Below, piece after piece: positions 52,522-60,932 of a stretch of 64,000 nt of DNA (its first letter is position 1; each line of letters opens with the position of its first letter). The stretch is from Streptomyces sp. NBC_00335 (GTDB taxonomy: Bacteria; Actinomycetota; Actinomycetes; Streptomycetales; Streptomycetaceae), in assembly GCF_036127095.1 (NCBI RefSeq), contig NZ_CP108006.1, positions 3,968,001 through 4,032,000 of the forward strand. Reading direction: 5' to 3'. Made by a program: the position numbers and the translations under genes. The notes under the pieces are model-generated. The model was not told the DNA's origin. It ran no database searches and saw only the letters and a program-made list of their open reading frames with translations.

Positions 52522-54017
52522 GCGGCGGTCTCCTGGTGAATGCCGAGCGCGGCCAGGCTGTGGGCGTAGCAGCGGGCGGCGAGGTCGGGCCGCTGGTGCT
52601 CGCCGTAGATCGCGAAGAGGGCGTAGACCGGGGAGTCGAGGTTCTCGCCGATGTGCCATCCCTGGTACGAGCCGCCGACGACGTCCCAGATCTGGGCGCG
52701 GCCGAGGAAGACGGCGGCGAAGTCCTGGAAGTAGATCTCGATGCCGAACGGGTAGGCGGCCATGGCCTCCTCCCGGCTGGTCGTGGCGACCTTGTCCCAG
52801 GTGGGGCCGGTGATGTTCCAGGCGTACGAGTCGATCTCGCCGGGGCGGCCGGGCGGGTCGAGGAGGCGCAGGACGGCGCGGTGCCCTCCGAGGGGGCCGG
52901 CCAGGTAGTCGTGGATGCTGGTGGCCAGGGCGCCGGTGCGGGTGGCGATGAGCTCCCGGGCGAGCTGGGGCAGCTCCTCGGCCACCAGGGCGTCGGCCTT
53001 CTGCCACTCCTCCTCGGCCAGGGGCGGGGTGATCGGCGTGGGCTCGACGTGCTGCGGGGCATCGAGGAAGTCGGCGAGTGCGGCGAGCGCGGACTTCTCG
53101 GCCACGGGGTCGGGTGTGACCCAGGGGACGCGGGAGGTGGTGATCGGGCCGTCGCTGGCCGGGACGGTCAGGCGGTCGCCGGGGCGGGGGCCGTGGACGC
53201 GGAAGAGGTGCTGGAGCTTGTTGGCGGTGGCGGCCAGGGCCTTGTGATCGGCGTAGAGGAACGGGCCGTGGGGGCTGCGGGGCGCGGTGAAGCCGTTGCC
53301 GCACAGGGCGACGTCCCGCACGCCGTCCAGGGGTCTGAGGTAGTCGATGAGCAGCCCGTTGAGGATCTGGATCCCGGTGGTGCGGTTGCGGGGGCCGTCC
53401 ATGCCCGGCAGCAGGTTGTTGTCCGCGCCGAGGGCGCCGTAGGGGACGGTCTGGGCGTTGTTGGAGACCACCGCGAGCCGGGGAGGGGCGAGGGTGCCCT
53501 GGGCCAGCTGCTCGATGTAGAGGTCGGAGACGTCGGCGTCGACGCCGATGAAGACGTCGTTGCCGGTGGTGCCGGCCAGGCGGACCAGGGGCTGGGAGAC
53601 GCGCTTCTCCCAGAAGAGGGTGCGGGCGCCGGCGGGGTAGAGGGTGATCTCGATGTCGCCGACGTTCAGCGGCTGGGTGTGGTCCACGCGGTGCACAGTG
53701 AAGCCCAGGGCTTCGATGGCGTCGGTGACGGCGGCCGGAGTGGTGGTGCCGGTGTAGACGGGCACCGTGCGGGCGAGGAGGTCGAGCGAGGGGAGGTGGA
53801 AGTGGTCCAGGTGCTCGTGGCTGAGGATCACCGCGTTGGGGCTGGGCATGCCCTCGGTGTCCACAGCGCGGGGCGGCCAGATCTCGAACTCCAGGCTCCC
53901 GGCTCCGAACGCGGGCGCGAGGATCGGGTCGAGGAGGACGGAGGAGAGACCGTCGGAAATGTGCCAGGTCTGGTGGCCGAGGAAGGTCAGTTCCAGGCCG
54001 ACGGGGGCTGCTGCCAT
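52518..54017 (-). CDS. MBL-fold metallo-hydrolase with long C-terminal domain
   Basis: A 499-residue protein. Residues 1-260 are a metallo-beta-lactamase fold with SHEHLDH (His67, His69, Asp71, His72); UlaG/RomA-like proteins start this way. The C-terminal 240 residues are of unknown type and contain aromatic-rich GIEIYFQDFAAVFLG and GGSYQGWHIGENL. ATG 54017 follows AAAGGAG, so the 80-residue longer frame is rejected. The 44-residue peptide gene lies 95 bp upstream. Confidence 0.82.
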   Translation of the reverse strand: MAAAPVGLELTFLGHQTWHISDGLSSVLLDPILAPAFGAGSLEFEIWPPRAVDTEGMPSPNAVILSHEHLDHFHLPSLDLLARTVPVYTGTTTPAAVTDAIEALGFTVHRVDHTQPLNVGDIEITLYPAGARTLFWEKRVSQPLVRLAGTTGNDVFIGVDADVSDLYIEQLAQGTLAPPRLAVVSNNAQTVPYGALGADNNLLPGMDGPRNRTTGIQILNGLLIDYLRPLDGVRDVALCGNGFTAPRSPHGPFLYADHKALAATANKLQHLFRVHGPRPGDRLTVPASDGPITTSRVPWVTPDPVAEKSALAALADFLDAPQHVEPTPITPPLAEEEWQKADALVAEELPQLARELIATRTGALATSIHDYLAGPLGGHRAVLRLLDPPGRPGEIDSYAWNITGPTWDKVATTSREEAMAAYPFGIEIYFQDFAAVFLGRAQIWDVVGGSYQGWHIGENLDSPVYALFAIYGEHQRPDLAARCYAHSLAALGIHQETAA

Positions 54018-54112
54018 GACGAACTCCTTTGCGCGGTCAGGAAGGGTGCGGGGGTGGTGCGGAGGGGGACAGCGGACGTCCCCCTCCGCACGTGTCTTCG
54101 GACCGGCAGGGC

Positions 54113-54247
54113 CTACCGGTGGTAGGTGGTCGGGGAGTTGTGGGTGGTGCCGGTGGCGGCGAACGCCGTCACGCGCTGCTGGAGCCGGCGGACCGCCTCC
54201 GCGGTCACGGGCGCGCTCGGCTTCGTCTGGGGCTTGGGTCGGTTCAT
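54113..54247 (-). CDS. 44-residue peptide, candidate precursor
   Basis: Too short for usual gene calling, but ATG 54247 follows GGAGG at 6 bp. The N-terminal part is Pro/Lys-rich (MNRPKPQTKPSAP), the middle helical (TAEAVRRLQQRVTAFAATG) and the last 12 residues rich in Thr, Ser, His and Asn (TTHNSPTTYHR). That leader-plus-core look, followed by four enzyme-like genes, suggests a ribosomally made peptide natural product or signal. No family is recognised. Confidence 0.55.
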   Translation of the reverse strand: MNRPKPQTKPSAPVTAEAVRRLQQRVTAFAATGTTHNSPTTYHR

Positions 54248-54300
54248 GACGTGCCTCCATCACTTCGGTTTCGCGGCGGTGCGGATGCAGCCGCCGTGCC

Positions 54301-54320
54301 CCGCCGCCGCAAGCGGCGGG
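54301..54320. terminator. Short GC hairpin
   Basis: CCGCCGC (from 54301) and GCGGCGG (to 54319) arms. It may separate the DUF6415-like operon from the peptide operon. Confidence 0.4.
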
Positions 54321-54323
54321 TGG

Positions 54324-54407
54324 TCAGGGTTCGGTGGCGAACAGGAGACTGCCGACGAGGGCGCTGCAGAGGATCACGTAGACGATCACGGCGATCCGCT
54401 GTCTCAC
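54324..54407 (-). CDS. 27-residue hydrophobic peptide
   Basis: GTG at 54407 overlaps the TGA of the DUF6415-like gene as GTGA. The product has one membrane-spanning stretch (IAVIVYVILCSALVGSLLFA) between MRQR and TEP. The coupling and clean single-TM composition support a real micro-gene; function unknown. Confidence 0.45.
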   Translation of the reverse strand: MRQRIAVIVYVILCSALVGSLLFATEP

Positions 54408-54769
54408 TGCTTCACCACCACGTCCGGGTCCTGCGGCGCCCGGCCGGCGGCTGCGCTATTGCGCTGCCGCCGCACTTGGCGCTCGATCAGCAGGACACGG
54501 CAGACACGGGCAAGGGCCCGCATGTGAATCCAGGCCCCGAGCCGTCCCTCGCCCGGTCCGTGCGACAGGAGCCGCTCAGCATCCGTACAGGCTTGACTGA
54601 CACCGCCCGTCTCACCGAGCAGGAGCCGGACGTAGCCGTGCAGCAGGGCCGTGGTCTCCCGTACTTCACCGCCCGGTATCCGGTAGGTGTTGGGCGTGAG
54701 GACACGAGTGCACAGGGCGCGCATGGTGTTCGCGCGTACCGGCTCCTGGGTGGCGGGCGTGGTCGTCAT
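54404..54769 (-). CDS. DUF6415-like protein (natural-product-associated family)
   Basis: A 121-residue helical protein whose centre (LLHGYVRLLLGETGGVSQ, then LGAWIHMRALARVCRVLLIERQ) resembles DUF6415, a Streptomyces family found near natural-product and regulator genes. Exact activity unknown. ATG 54769 overlaps the stop of the upstream gene by 4 bp. Confidence 0.6.
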   Translation of the reverse strand: MTTTPATQEPVRANTMRALCTRVLTPNTYRIPGGEVRETTALLHGYVRLLLGETGGVSQACTDAERLLSHGPGEGRLGAWIHMRALARVCRVLLIERQVRRQRNSAAAGRAPQDPDVVVKQ

Positions 54770-55029
54770 GCCGGGTGTCCCGCAGCCGCCTCCCGCATCC
54801 CGATCGCCCGGTCCATCTGCGCGTACAGGACCTCCAGCTGGGCAGGGTCGAGGACCAGGGTCGTGGTCTCGGTGGTGCCGTCGAGTCGGTGCAGCGCGAT
54901 CGGCAGGGTGGCCTGCTGCTCGTCGTGGTCGTACGTGATGTCGCGCCGGACCGGAGTTGCGTGGGTGATCACGAGGGCTCTCCCGGGGCTGTCTGAGCGG
55001 GGCTGGAGTTCAGTCAACTCCGCTGCCAA
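54766..55029 (-). CDS. Small hypothetical protein
   Basis: An 87-residue protein with a beta-rich middle (ALVITHATPVRRDITYDHDEQQATLPIAL) and helical end (DPAQLEVLYAQMDRAIGMRE). No family recognised. It starts the operon with the DUF6415-like gene and faces the XRE regulator at 55128 across a 98-bp divergent promoter gap. Confidence 0.6.
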   Translation of the reverse strand: MAAELTELQPRSDSPGRALVITHATPVRRDITYDHDEQQATLPIALHRLDGTTETTTLVLDPAQLEVLYAQMDRAIGMREAAAGHPA

Positions 55030-55127
55030 AGCCCCGAACAGGGCATTCCACTAGGCACGTTGTAGGCACGAACCAGGCAGAATCCCGCTAGGCTTCCGGG
55101 CGCCCAACTCGACCAGCGGACGGCGGG

Positions 55128-56441
55128 ATGATGGCGAACGAGACCCTGCGCGGACTCAGGCGCAAGCAGCGGTGGACGCAGGCACAGGCCGCCCAGCAGG
55201 TCTGCGCACAGGTCCTGGCGGCCACGGGCCGTGACCCCGAGCTCGACGCGAACTGGATCTCCCGGCTGGAGCGCGGAGCGATCACCTGGCCCTCGGGCGA
55301 CTACCGGGCAGCGCTGTGCGTGGTGTTCCAGGTCGGTAGCGAGGCAGAGCTGGGTTTGCACCCGAAGGGAGATGCGGCAGGCGCATCTTCCGCCCAGGAC
55401 GCGTCATCGGCGCCCGCCGACGACGCGAGCAGCCTCTACGCCGACACAGAGCTGTCGGCCCGGCTCTCCCGGCACGCTGCCGCGACCAACGTCAATGGCC
55501 TGGTACTGGAGCAGTTCGACGCCGACGTGGAACGGCTCGCCAGGGACTTCGTCAGCCGGCCCCTGACCCTGCTGGTCCCGGAGATCCGCGCCCTGCGCAC
55601 GGACGTGTTCCGATTACTCGAGGGCCGCCAGCACCCAGGTCAGACGCGGCACCTGTACGTGCTCGCAGGATGGCTGTCCGGCCTCGCGGCACACGTGTCC
55701 CTCGACCTCGGCCACCAGCCCTCCGCCTCCACCCATGCGCGGACCGTGGTGCAGTGCGCAGAGATCGCGGAGCACCCGAGGCTACGGGCCTGGGCCCGCT
55801 CGTTCCAGTCTCTGGCCGCCTACTGGACGGGCGACTACCGGCGGGCCGCAGATCTGGCACGGGCTGGCTGCGAGGACGGCCGGGGACCGGGCTCCGGAAC
55901 AATCACGGCACGGCTGCTGAGTCTGGAGGCCCGCGCCCTCGCAGCCGGCGGAGACGGCCGCAGCGCGTTGCGCTCCCTCGCACTGGCCCACGAGGCCCGC
56001 AGCAGCGCGGAACGAGACGAACTGCCTGGCGTCTTCGCCTTCCCCGAGGCCAAGCAATGGGCCTACACAGGCACCACGCTGCTGGCCGTCGGCGGCGACG
56101 AGCAAGTACAGCGGGCGATAGTGGCGTCCAACCGCGCGGTGGAGCTGTACCAGGCCGGGGCTGAAGGAGACCGGTCCTCCGGAGACCTGCACGCCGCGCA
56201 TCTGGACCTGGCCACCGCATACCTGGCGAGCGGCGAAGTGGAAGGAGCCAGTATGGAACTCGCCGCGGTCCTCGGCGCGGATCAGTACACCGCGAGCATC
56301 ACCATCAGGCTTCGCAAACTGGACACGCTCATCGACAGCGGGCCGTACCGTGACTCACGGCCGGTGGTCGATCTCCGGGAGCACATCCACGAGGTGACCG
56401 CCCGACCCGCTCTCGTCAGCACACCCACGGAGCCGCGATGA
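55128..56441 (+). CDS. XRE regulator with TPR-like C-terminal domain
   Basis: A 437-residue protein: N-terminal HTH (ETLRGLRRKQRWTQAQAAQQV, with NWISRLERGAITWP), acidic linker, then about 300 residues of TPR-like helices. This build is common among Streptomyces regulators linked to natural-product and signalling genes. It is divergent from the DUF6415-like operon and overlaps the methyltransferase by 4 bp. ATG 55128 and 55131 are adjacent alternatives. Confidence 0.8.
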   Translation: MMANETLRGLRRKQRWTQAQAAQQVCAQVLAATGRDPELDANWISRLERGAITWPSGDYRAALCVVFQVGSEAELGLHPKGDAAGASSAQDASSAPADDASSLYADTELSARLSRHAAATNVNGLVLEQFDADVERLARDFVSRPLTLLVPEIRALRTDVFRLLEGRQHPGQTRHLYVLAGWLSGLAAHVSLDLGHQPSASTHARTVVQCAEIAEHPRLRAWARSFQSLAAYWTGDYRRAADLARAGCEDGRGPGSGTITARLLSLEARALAAGGDGRSALRSLALAHEARSSAERDELPGVFAFPEAKQWAYTGTTLLAVGGDEQVQRAIVASNRAVELYQAGAEGDRSSGDLHAAHLDLATAYLASGEVEGASMELAAVLGADQYTASITIRLRKLDTLIDSGPYRDSRPVVDLREHIHEVTARPALVSTPTEPR

Positions 56442-57247
56442 CCACCCAGCCCACGAACGACCCTTCCGTGACCGACCGACACCTGCTCTCCACCCAGGCG
56501 TACGGCAGCAGCCAGCACCTCGCAGCCCGCCAGTCCCTCTACCAATGGCAGACCCCACGACACGACCTCCCCGGCATCATCGTGGGCGAGCTGGCTGGCA
56601 TACGCGGAGCAGTCGCGGACGTGGGCTGCGGCAACGGGAAGTTCATACAGCGGGTACGCGCCGACCGGCCGGACCTGACCGTGCTCCCCATGGACATCTC
56701 TCCCGGCATCCTGACGGGTATCGAAGGAGCCGTGGCGGCAGACGTCCAGAGGCTCCCGATCGCCGACGGGGCACTGGGCGCTGTCCTGGCCATGCACATG
56801 CTGTACCACGTGGAGGACCAGGCACGCGCCGTCCAAGAGCTCGGCCGAGTCCTGAGCAATGGCGGCATCGCCATCGCATCCACGAACAGCCGGACCGACA
56901 AGCGCGAACTCGAAGACCTCTGGCGCCGAGCCGCCGGCGACGTCCTCGGCATCCCTGAGGGCCCCGCACGCGTACAGCTCTCCGCCCGCTTCACCCTGGA
57001 GGATGCCCCCACCATCCTGGGCGCCGTCTTCGAGGACGTACGGACGATCCCTCTTCCAGGAGTGATCGAAGTCGCCGATCCCGCACCCGTGGTCGCCCAT
57101 CTGGCCTCCTACGAAGCATGGGCCGACCAGATGGGCGTACCGTTCAAGGAGACAATCGAGCGTGCACGAGAACGAGTGCAGGAGACCATCCACGCAGAGG
57201 GCGCATTCCACGTCACCTGCCTCGGCGGCATCCTCGTCTGCCGTTGA
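56438..57247 (+). CDS. SAM-dependent class I methyltransferase
   Basis: A 269-residue methyltransferase with motif I VADVGCGNGKF near residue 58, DISPGIL (acidic loop), LPIADGALGAVLAMHMLYHVED (motif IV) and GRVLSNGGI. Similar to Methyltransf_11 enzymes that modify small molecules. ATG overlaps the XRE gene stop, so the two are coupled. It could act on the product of the adjacent peptide operon, but this is inference. Confidence 0.85.
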   Translation: MTTQPTNDPSVTDRHLLSTQAYGSSQHLAARQSLYQWQTPRHDLPGIIVGELAGIRGAVADVGCGNGKFIQRVRADRPDLTVLPMDISPGILTGIEGAVAADVQRLPIADGALGAVLAMHMLYHVEDQARAVQELGRVLSNGGIAIASTNSRTDKRELEDLWRRAAGDVLGIPEGPARVQLSARFTLEDAPTILGAVFEDVRTIPLPGVIEVADPAPVVAHLASYEAWADQMGVPFKETIERARERVQETIHAEGAFHVTCLGGILVCR

Positions 57248-57424
57248 CCAACACACGGCGCCGAGCACATTCACCCCATCCGAAGGCAGCCGGAGCAGAG
57301 GTCCGGGCGAAGGTCTTCCGCCCGATCTACTTGCGAGCGCAGGCGGCATGCACCGAGACCTTCGGGTGCCCCGTCTCCACCACATAGTGGCGGGACTGGT
57401 CGAGTACCCGGCAGGATGCCGACC

Positions 57425-57607
57425 ATGACGACGAATGAGGGCCGCGTCTGCGGCTGCCGGTGCGGTGGCACCCCTACCGGCGGAAAGTTCTTGCCTGGCC
57501 ACGATTCGAAGATCGTGCCGCAGCTTGAAGCGGACCACGGGAGCCTGATCGCCTTCTGGGCCTGGTACGAAAAGGCTATGACCGACACGCCGCCCAAGGC
57601 GCCGTGA
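57425..57607 (+). CDS. Small cysteine-containing protein
   Basis: A 60-residue protein with CGCRCGG then FLPGHDSK, a pattern found in small actinobacterial and phage proteins (CGC.CG..T.. and PGHD). It may bind zinc. ATG 57416 is a slightly longer alternative. Function unknown. Confidence 0.6.
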   Translation: MTTNEGRVCGCRCGGTPTGGKFLPGHDSKIVPQLEADHGSLIAFWAWYEKAMTDTPPKAP

Positions 57608-57671
57608 CGTGTGCCTGGTTCACGCCTCGTCTTCTCCGCATCCGAGGATCTCTGACGCGGCCTGAGGGCGA

Positions 57672-57710
57672 ATGAGACCCCAGACGCTCGCCCTGGGCCG
57701 GGGGTCTCAT
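57672..57710. terminator. Inverted repeat between convergent genes
   Basis: ATGAGACCCC (57672-57681) and GGGGTCTCAT (57701-57710) with an internal GC-rich loop. Confidence 0.6.
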
Positions 57711-57761
57711 CGATCGGTCTCGTCGACCAGTCGCTCGTTCAGTCCGCGGTCCGGAAGCCTT

Positions 57762-58277
57762 TCAGGCAGTGACGCCCTTGTTGCGGTTGGCGAAGGGCCG
57801 CGCTCCATGCAGTTCCATGAACTCCGCGATCAGCTCCGCCTCAGCCTCACAGGGATCCCGCTCGGATATCGGCAACCACGCGACGAGCAGAGCGTCCGAG
57901 TCCGCCAACTGCCAGATGTAGCGCCCGCCCCAGTGGCCGGCCATCCCGCCGGCACCATGGCGGCGATACTCGTCAAGCCGCTGCCGCAGTCCCCTCCGGC
58001 CGTCCTTGCCCGCTGACGCCTTGCCGATGTACAGGATGGTGGCACCGTCCACCCAGGCGCCACCAAGCTCGTCCGCCGTCACCGACGGATCTCTGCCTTT
58101 GAGGTGTCCGGCAGGGTTACGGGAGAGGAACGACGGGGGCGCCGTACTCGTGCGAAGTACCACGTAGATTCCGGGCTCTGAAGGAACTCCGCTGTCACCC
58201 AGCTCGCTGAGCAATACGAATCCACGGAAACCGCGTTCTGTCAGTGTCTTCCGGGTCAGTTTTGGTGTCGGACTCAT
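57762..58277 (-). CDS. GIY-YIG nuclease-fold protein
   Basis: A 171-residue protein with GIYVVLR near residue 40 and ILYIGKAS near 85, the paired GIY-YIG strands, plus an Arg in [12 protein letters not shown] and a Glu in [11 protein letters not shown], which fit the active site. It may cut DNA; as element cargo it could be defensive. ATG 58277 was taken; upstream ATGs add a few residues. Confidence 0.78.
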   Translation of the reverse strand: MSPTPKLTRKTLTERGFRGFVLLSELGDSGVPSEPGIYVVLRTSTAPPSFLSRNPAGHLKGRDPSVTADELGGAWVDGATILYIGKASAGKDGRRGLRQRLDEYRRHGAGGMAGHWGGRYIWQLADSDALLVAWLPISERDPCEAEAELIAEFMELHGARPFANRNKGVTA

Positions 58278-58352
58278 GGCCGGCATCGTGCCATGCGGCT
58301 GTGACAACGGTCACTCGCCCTTCGCGGGCCCTGACCTTGAGCGAGGAGGGCT

Positions 58353-58553
58353 CTACAAGCGAGCTGCCGCAAAACCGATCAGGAGGATCGCGGTCACTAC
58401 GATGCCGACCAGCCCGGCCCAGCCTCCCACCAGCGCGCACACCGCCACGACGATGAAGGCTCCGAGCATGAGTGCGGCGAACGCCCGTGCGGACAGGCCG
58501 CGGTCGTCGCTGTCGGCGGCTCGCTTCTTCTTCATCCAGTTCACCGGAGACAC
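58353..58553 (-). CDS. Small two-helix membrane protein
   Basis: A 66-residue protein with two hydrophobic segments (ALMLGAFIVVAVCALVGGW and GLVGIVVTAILLIGFAA) after a basic N-terminus. GTG 58553. No family recognised. Confidence 0.5.
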   Translation of the reverse strand: MSPVNWMKKKRAADSDDRGLSARAFAALMLGAFIVVAVCALVGGWAGLVGIVVTAILLIGFAAARL

Positions 58554-58758
58554 GGTAGCCAGTGTGGCCGGCTCGGCCTTCGTCCGGGCCCGGTTACCGG
58601 AGCACGGGGACGCAGGAGATCAGATGAGGTGGACGCCGGTCAGGGCCCCCGCCGAGCGAAGGAGTGCTCGGAGTCCGTGACCTCCTCGGATGTGGGCTTG
58701 GGGATGCCGGCACCGGCTTCCTGCCACCTGTCCCCGGATTCGTCCGCGCCCGCGTTCC

Positions 58759-58980
58759 TCAGTCCACAAGCGCACTACAGGAAGCGAAGGCGAGCATCAC
58801 GACCAAGAGGAAGCCAGCGAAAAGACCAATGGCAGGCCAATCAGGGCCCCCAGCCGCAGGCCGCTGCACGCTCATGCCTGCCATGAGCCCGCACCTACGG
58901 CAGAAATGAGGACCAGGCCCCCACACACGGCCCTGGCTGCCGCAACGGTCACAGCGCACCGAGCGCCCCTGCTCTGTCAT
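58759..58980 (-). CDS. Zinc-ribbon plus membrane-helix protein
   Basis: A 73-residue protein: CDRCGSQGRVWGPGPHFCRRC forms a two-CxxC zinc ribbon, and the C-terminus (AIGLFAGFLLVVMLAFASCSA) is a membrane helix. Likely a small membrane-attached zinc protein. ATG 58980. Confidence 0.6.
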   Translation of the reverse strand: MTEQGRSVRCDRCGSQGRVWGPGPHFCRRCGLMAGMSVQRPAAGGPDWPAIGLFAGFLLVVMLAFASCSALVD

Positions 58981-59388
58981 GGGCACGAAGGGTAGCGGGC
59001 GTCGTCGGCCACCGCAGGAGAGGTGCCGGGTTCCGATTGTCCGCCGCTCGCTTGAGCCCTGCCTCGGTGCCCAGCCCATGCGCCGAGAGCCCTGAAGCTG
59101 CGGTGGCTACGACTCTTGCCCTTCACGCTCAACGACCGATCTGCCAAAGTGCCATGACAGTCAGCACCAAGATGAACAACGCGATCTCCCTGCCCACTGT
59201 GTGTCATCGGCATAAGCGCAGCGGGACACCCGACGACCCGCGTGTATCCGTCGGAGCAGCTGGCAGGAGCCCGCCCCGCGCAGATCCAGCAGCACGCTCG
59301 CGGGAGGCGGTACGCGCCTGCATGCCGCATGAAGTCGACCGGGTGCCAGCACTCAGCCAACACGATCACGGTGCGGCCCGCGGCGTGA
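58981..59388. other. 408-bp region without a recognisable gene
   Basis: Only short frames without start-site or codon support. No repeats or hairpins of note. Confidence 0.4.
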
Positions 59389-59670
59389 TTACGGGCGGCA
59401 GCGTCGGCAGGGATTCAGTCCCGCCCGCCCAGCCTCGTACAGAGTGATCCGCCTTGGATCTCCGGACACGCACTTCCGGCGCCATGCCCCGGGTTCGTCG
59501 CGGTGGTAAGCGGTACCCCGCTTACCAGGGCCGCTGGGCGCCCGCCACCAGGGGGAGACGAGGACGGTCACATCAAGTTGTCCGAGTTCACGATCGGCGT
59601 GCGCGAGCTCGGCGCGTAGTTCGCGTCGGCGCGCGGCGATCCGCTCACGGGCTTGTTCCACGGTTTCCAT
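59389..59670 (-). CDS. Small hypothetical protein with coiled coil and Cys tail
   Basis: A 93-residue protein: coiled-coil start (METVEQARERIAARRRELRAEL) and a C-terminal CRRC motif. No family recognised. Last gene of element 1 before the right att site. Confidence 0.5.
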   Translation of the reverse strand: METVEQARERIAARRRELRAELAHADRELGQLDVTVLVSPWWRAPSGPGKRGTAYHRDEPGAWRRKCVSGDPRRITLYEAGRAGLNPCRRCRP

Positions 59671-59863
59671 GCAGTCCCGTCTCCTCTCGGCATGGACTGA
59701 CGCCCCGCTCGCGAAAACACCACGCGGGCGAGGCGGCCGTCCACACGCGCCCATCTGACGCCGTAGCCACGGCGGAAGGCTGCTCCCTGGACCCCTCAAC
59801 GAGCATCGGAGCAGGTTGTGACGACTGCCTCACGCCAGGCAGGAGCCGTGTTGACTACGTGGC

Positions 59864-59904
59864 CGTGCCACAACGTGCCAGTAGGGGCGGTAAACAGCGG
59901 TCAA
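59864..59904. promoter_or_regulatory. Putative integrase arm sites, right end of element 1
   Basis: CGTGCCA at 59864-59870 and 59874-59880, then AACAGCGGTCAA at 59893-59904, exactly 100 bp before att copy 2. The same arrangement recurs at 61821-61862 before copy 3. No gene lies in 59671-60152. Confidence 0.7.
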
Positions 59905-59992
59905 CACGGGGTTCGCCGGGACTAGCCGACACGACCTCTCGGTGGGCGTTCTCGCAGGTCAGACGCCGTACGCGACCCCAAGTGCCAGGTGA

Positions 59993-60036
59993 TTCCCAAG
60001 CTTATAGCGCGGGTTCGATTCCCGTCATCCGCTCCA
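59993..60036. repeat. Attachment site copy 2 (junction of elements 1 and 2)
   Basis: Exact 44-bp copy of the tRNA-Gly 3' end. The 5' half of the tRNA is absent, so no tRNA is made. A terminator-like hairpin (60040-60070) follows, as at copy 1. Confidence 0.95.
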
Positions 60037-60152
60037 CGACGAAGCCCCAGGTCAGCGACCTGGGGCTTCGTCGTTGTCTAGACCCATTCAGGAGTCCCGC
60101 ACCACTTGCGCACCACCTTGGCGGCGACGAGGTCGCGGGCCTTCGGCTGTTC

Positions 60153-60932
60153 TCACGTCGTCGCAGGTGGAGACAAGAACCCGTACATGGCCCGGCCGTC
60201 CGCCCGGGCACTCTCGTCGGCCAGTTGACGCCAAGCTGCATGCTGCGGATCGCTCAAGGCCTTCGCGAACGCGAGCTTCTTACGGTCGCCCTTGTCGAGT
60301 TGGTCTCTGAGTTGCAGCGGATTGGCGGGCAACGAGAGCAAGAACGCCAGATCGCGATAGTGGCGCTCCGGCGAAGCGGTCTTGATGCTCACCGCTGCAG
60401 CCTTCGCCACGATCGCCCCCAACAGGCTGGGGCGTCGGATCCGGCCCGTCCTCGACCCCAGTCGCACTCTCACAGCCTCGGTTCTTTGCGCAGCCTGCCG
60501 GCCGCCCGGCACCTCCAGCGTGCGGCCGGGCGGCGTCGTTGTGAGGTCTGCACGGGGGCCGAGGTTGTCAGGCGCCAGCAGATCCACCACCAACCGCTGC
60601 GGCTCCACACCGCGCTGATAGCGGTGCAACAAGTTGCCCTGCGGCGACATGCCGGCGGGGGAGAATCCGAGCCGTTCGAGCGCCGCGACCAAACGACGCA
60701 AGCTCTGCTGGTCCGACTGCACGTCAGCCAGGACATCCAGGTCGGCGCTCGCCGCCGGTGGAGTCCGGCCGTGCTCCAGGCCGTGCAGGAGCACCATCTG
60801 CCCACCGATCAGCGACCAGGCATCCGGCACCTGCTCCGCAAGGTCGAACAGCACGCCCCACAACTCCACCAGCGGGCCGGTGAACAGGTCCGACTCCAGT
60901 CGTACATCGGGCAGATCAGCCGCCATGATCAC
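60153..60932 (-). CDS. AbiEii-like nucleotidyltransferase (probable toxin)
   Basis: A 259-residue nucleotidyltransferase. LIGGQMVLLHG (residues 41-51) and SADLDVLAD (Asp64, Asp66) form the GG...DxD active site. A basic middle (PSLLGAIVAKAAA, ERHYRDLAFLLSL) is as in AbiEii/DUF1814 and MenT toxins, some of which add nucleotides to tRNA. It overlaps the upstream HTH gene as GTGA. Start GTG 60932 or ATG 60926. Confidence 0.82.
   Translation of the reverse strand: MIMAADLPDVRLESDLFTGPLVELWGVLFDLAEQVPDAWSLIGGQMVLLHGLEHGRTPPAASADLDVLADVQSDQQSLRRLVAALERLGFSPAGMSPQGNLLHRYQRGVEPQRLVVDLLAPDNLGPRADLTTTPPGRTLEVPGGRQAAQRTEAVRVRLGSRTGRIRRPSLLGAIVAKAAAVSIKTASPERHYRDLAFLLSLPANPLQLRDQLDKGDRKKLAFAKALSDPQHAAWRQLADESARADGRAMYGFLSPPATT

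Larger units (their letters stand above)
38140..59992. mobile_element. Integrative mobilizable element in tRNA-Gly (element 1)
   Basis: About 21.9 kb bounded by exact 44-bp direct repeats (38140-38183 and 59993-60036). It carries a tyrosine integrase, excisionase-like gene, XRE repressor, DUF3631-type ATPase, DUF2637 protein, MobC-like protein, relaxase and ParB-like protein, plus varied cargo. No FtsK/SpoIIIE-like translocase or RepSA-type initiator was seen, so it differs from pSAM2-type elements. Putative arm sites CGTGCCA occur in pairs near both ends. Confidence 0.88.

Noticed and set aside
59993..60036. Second and third tRNA-Gly genes
   Set aside because: Only the 3' half from the anticodon loop is present at 59993 and 61951. 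The acceptor 5' strand, D arm and half of the anticodon stem are missing.
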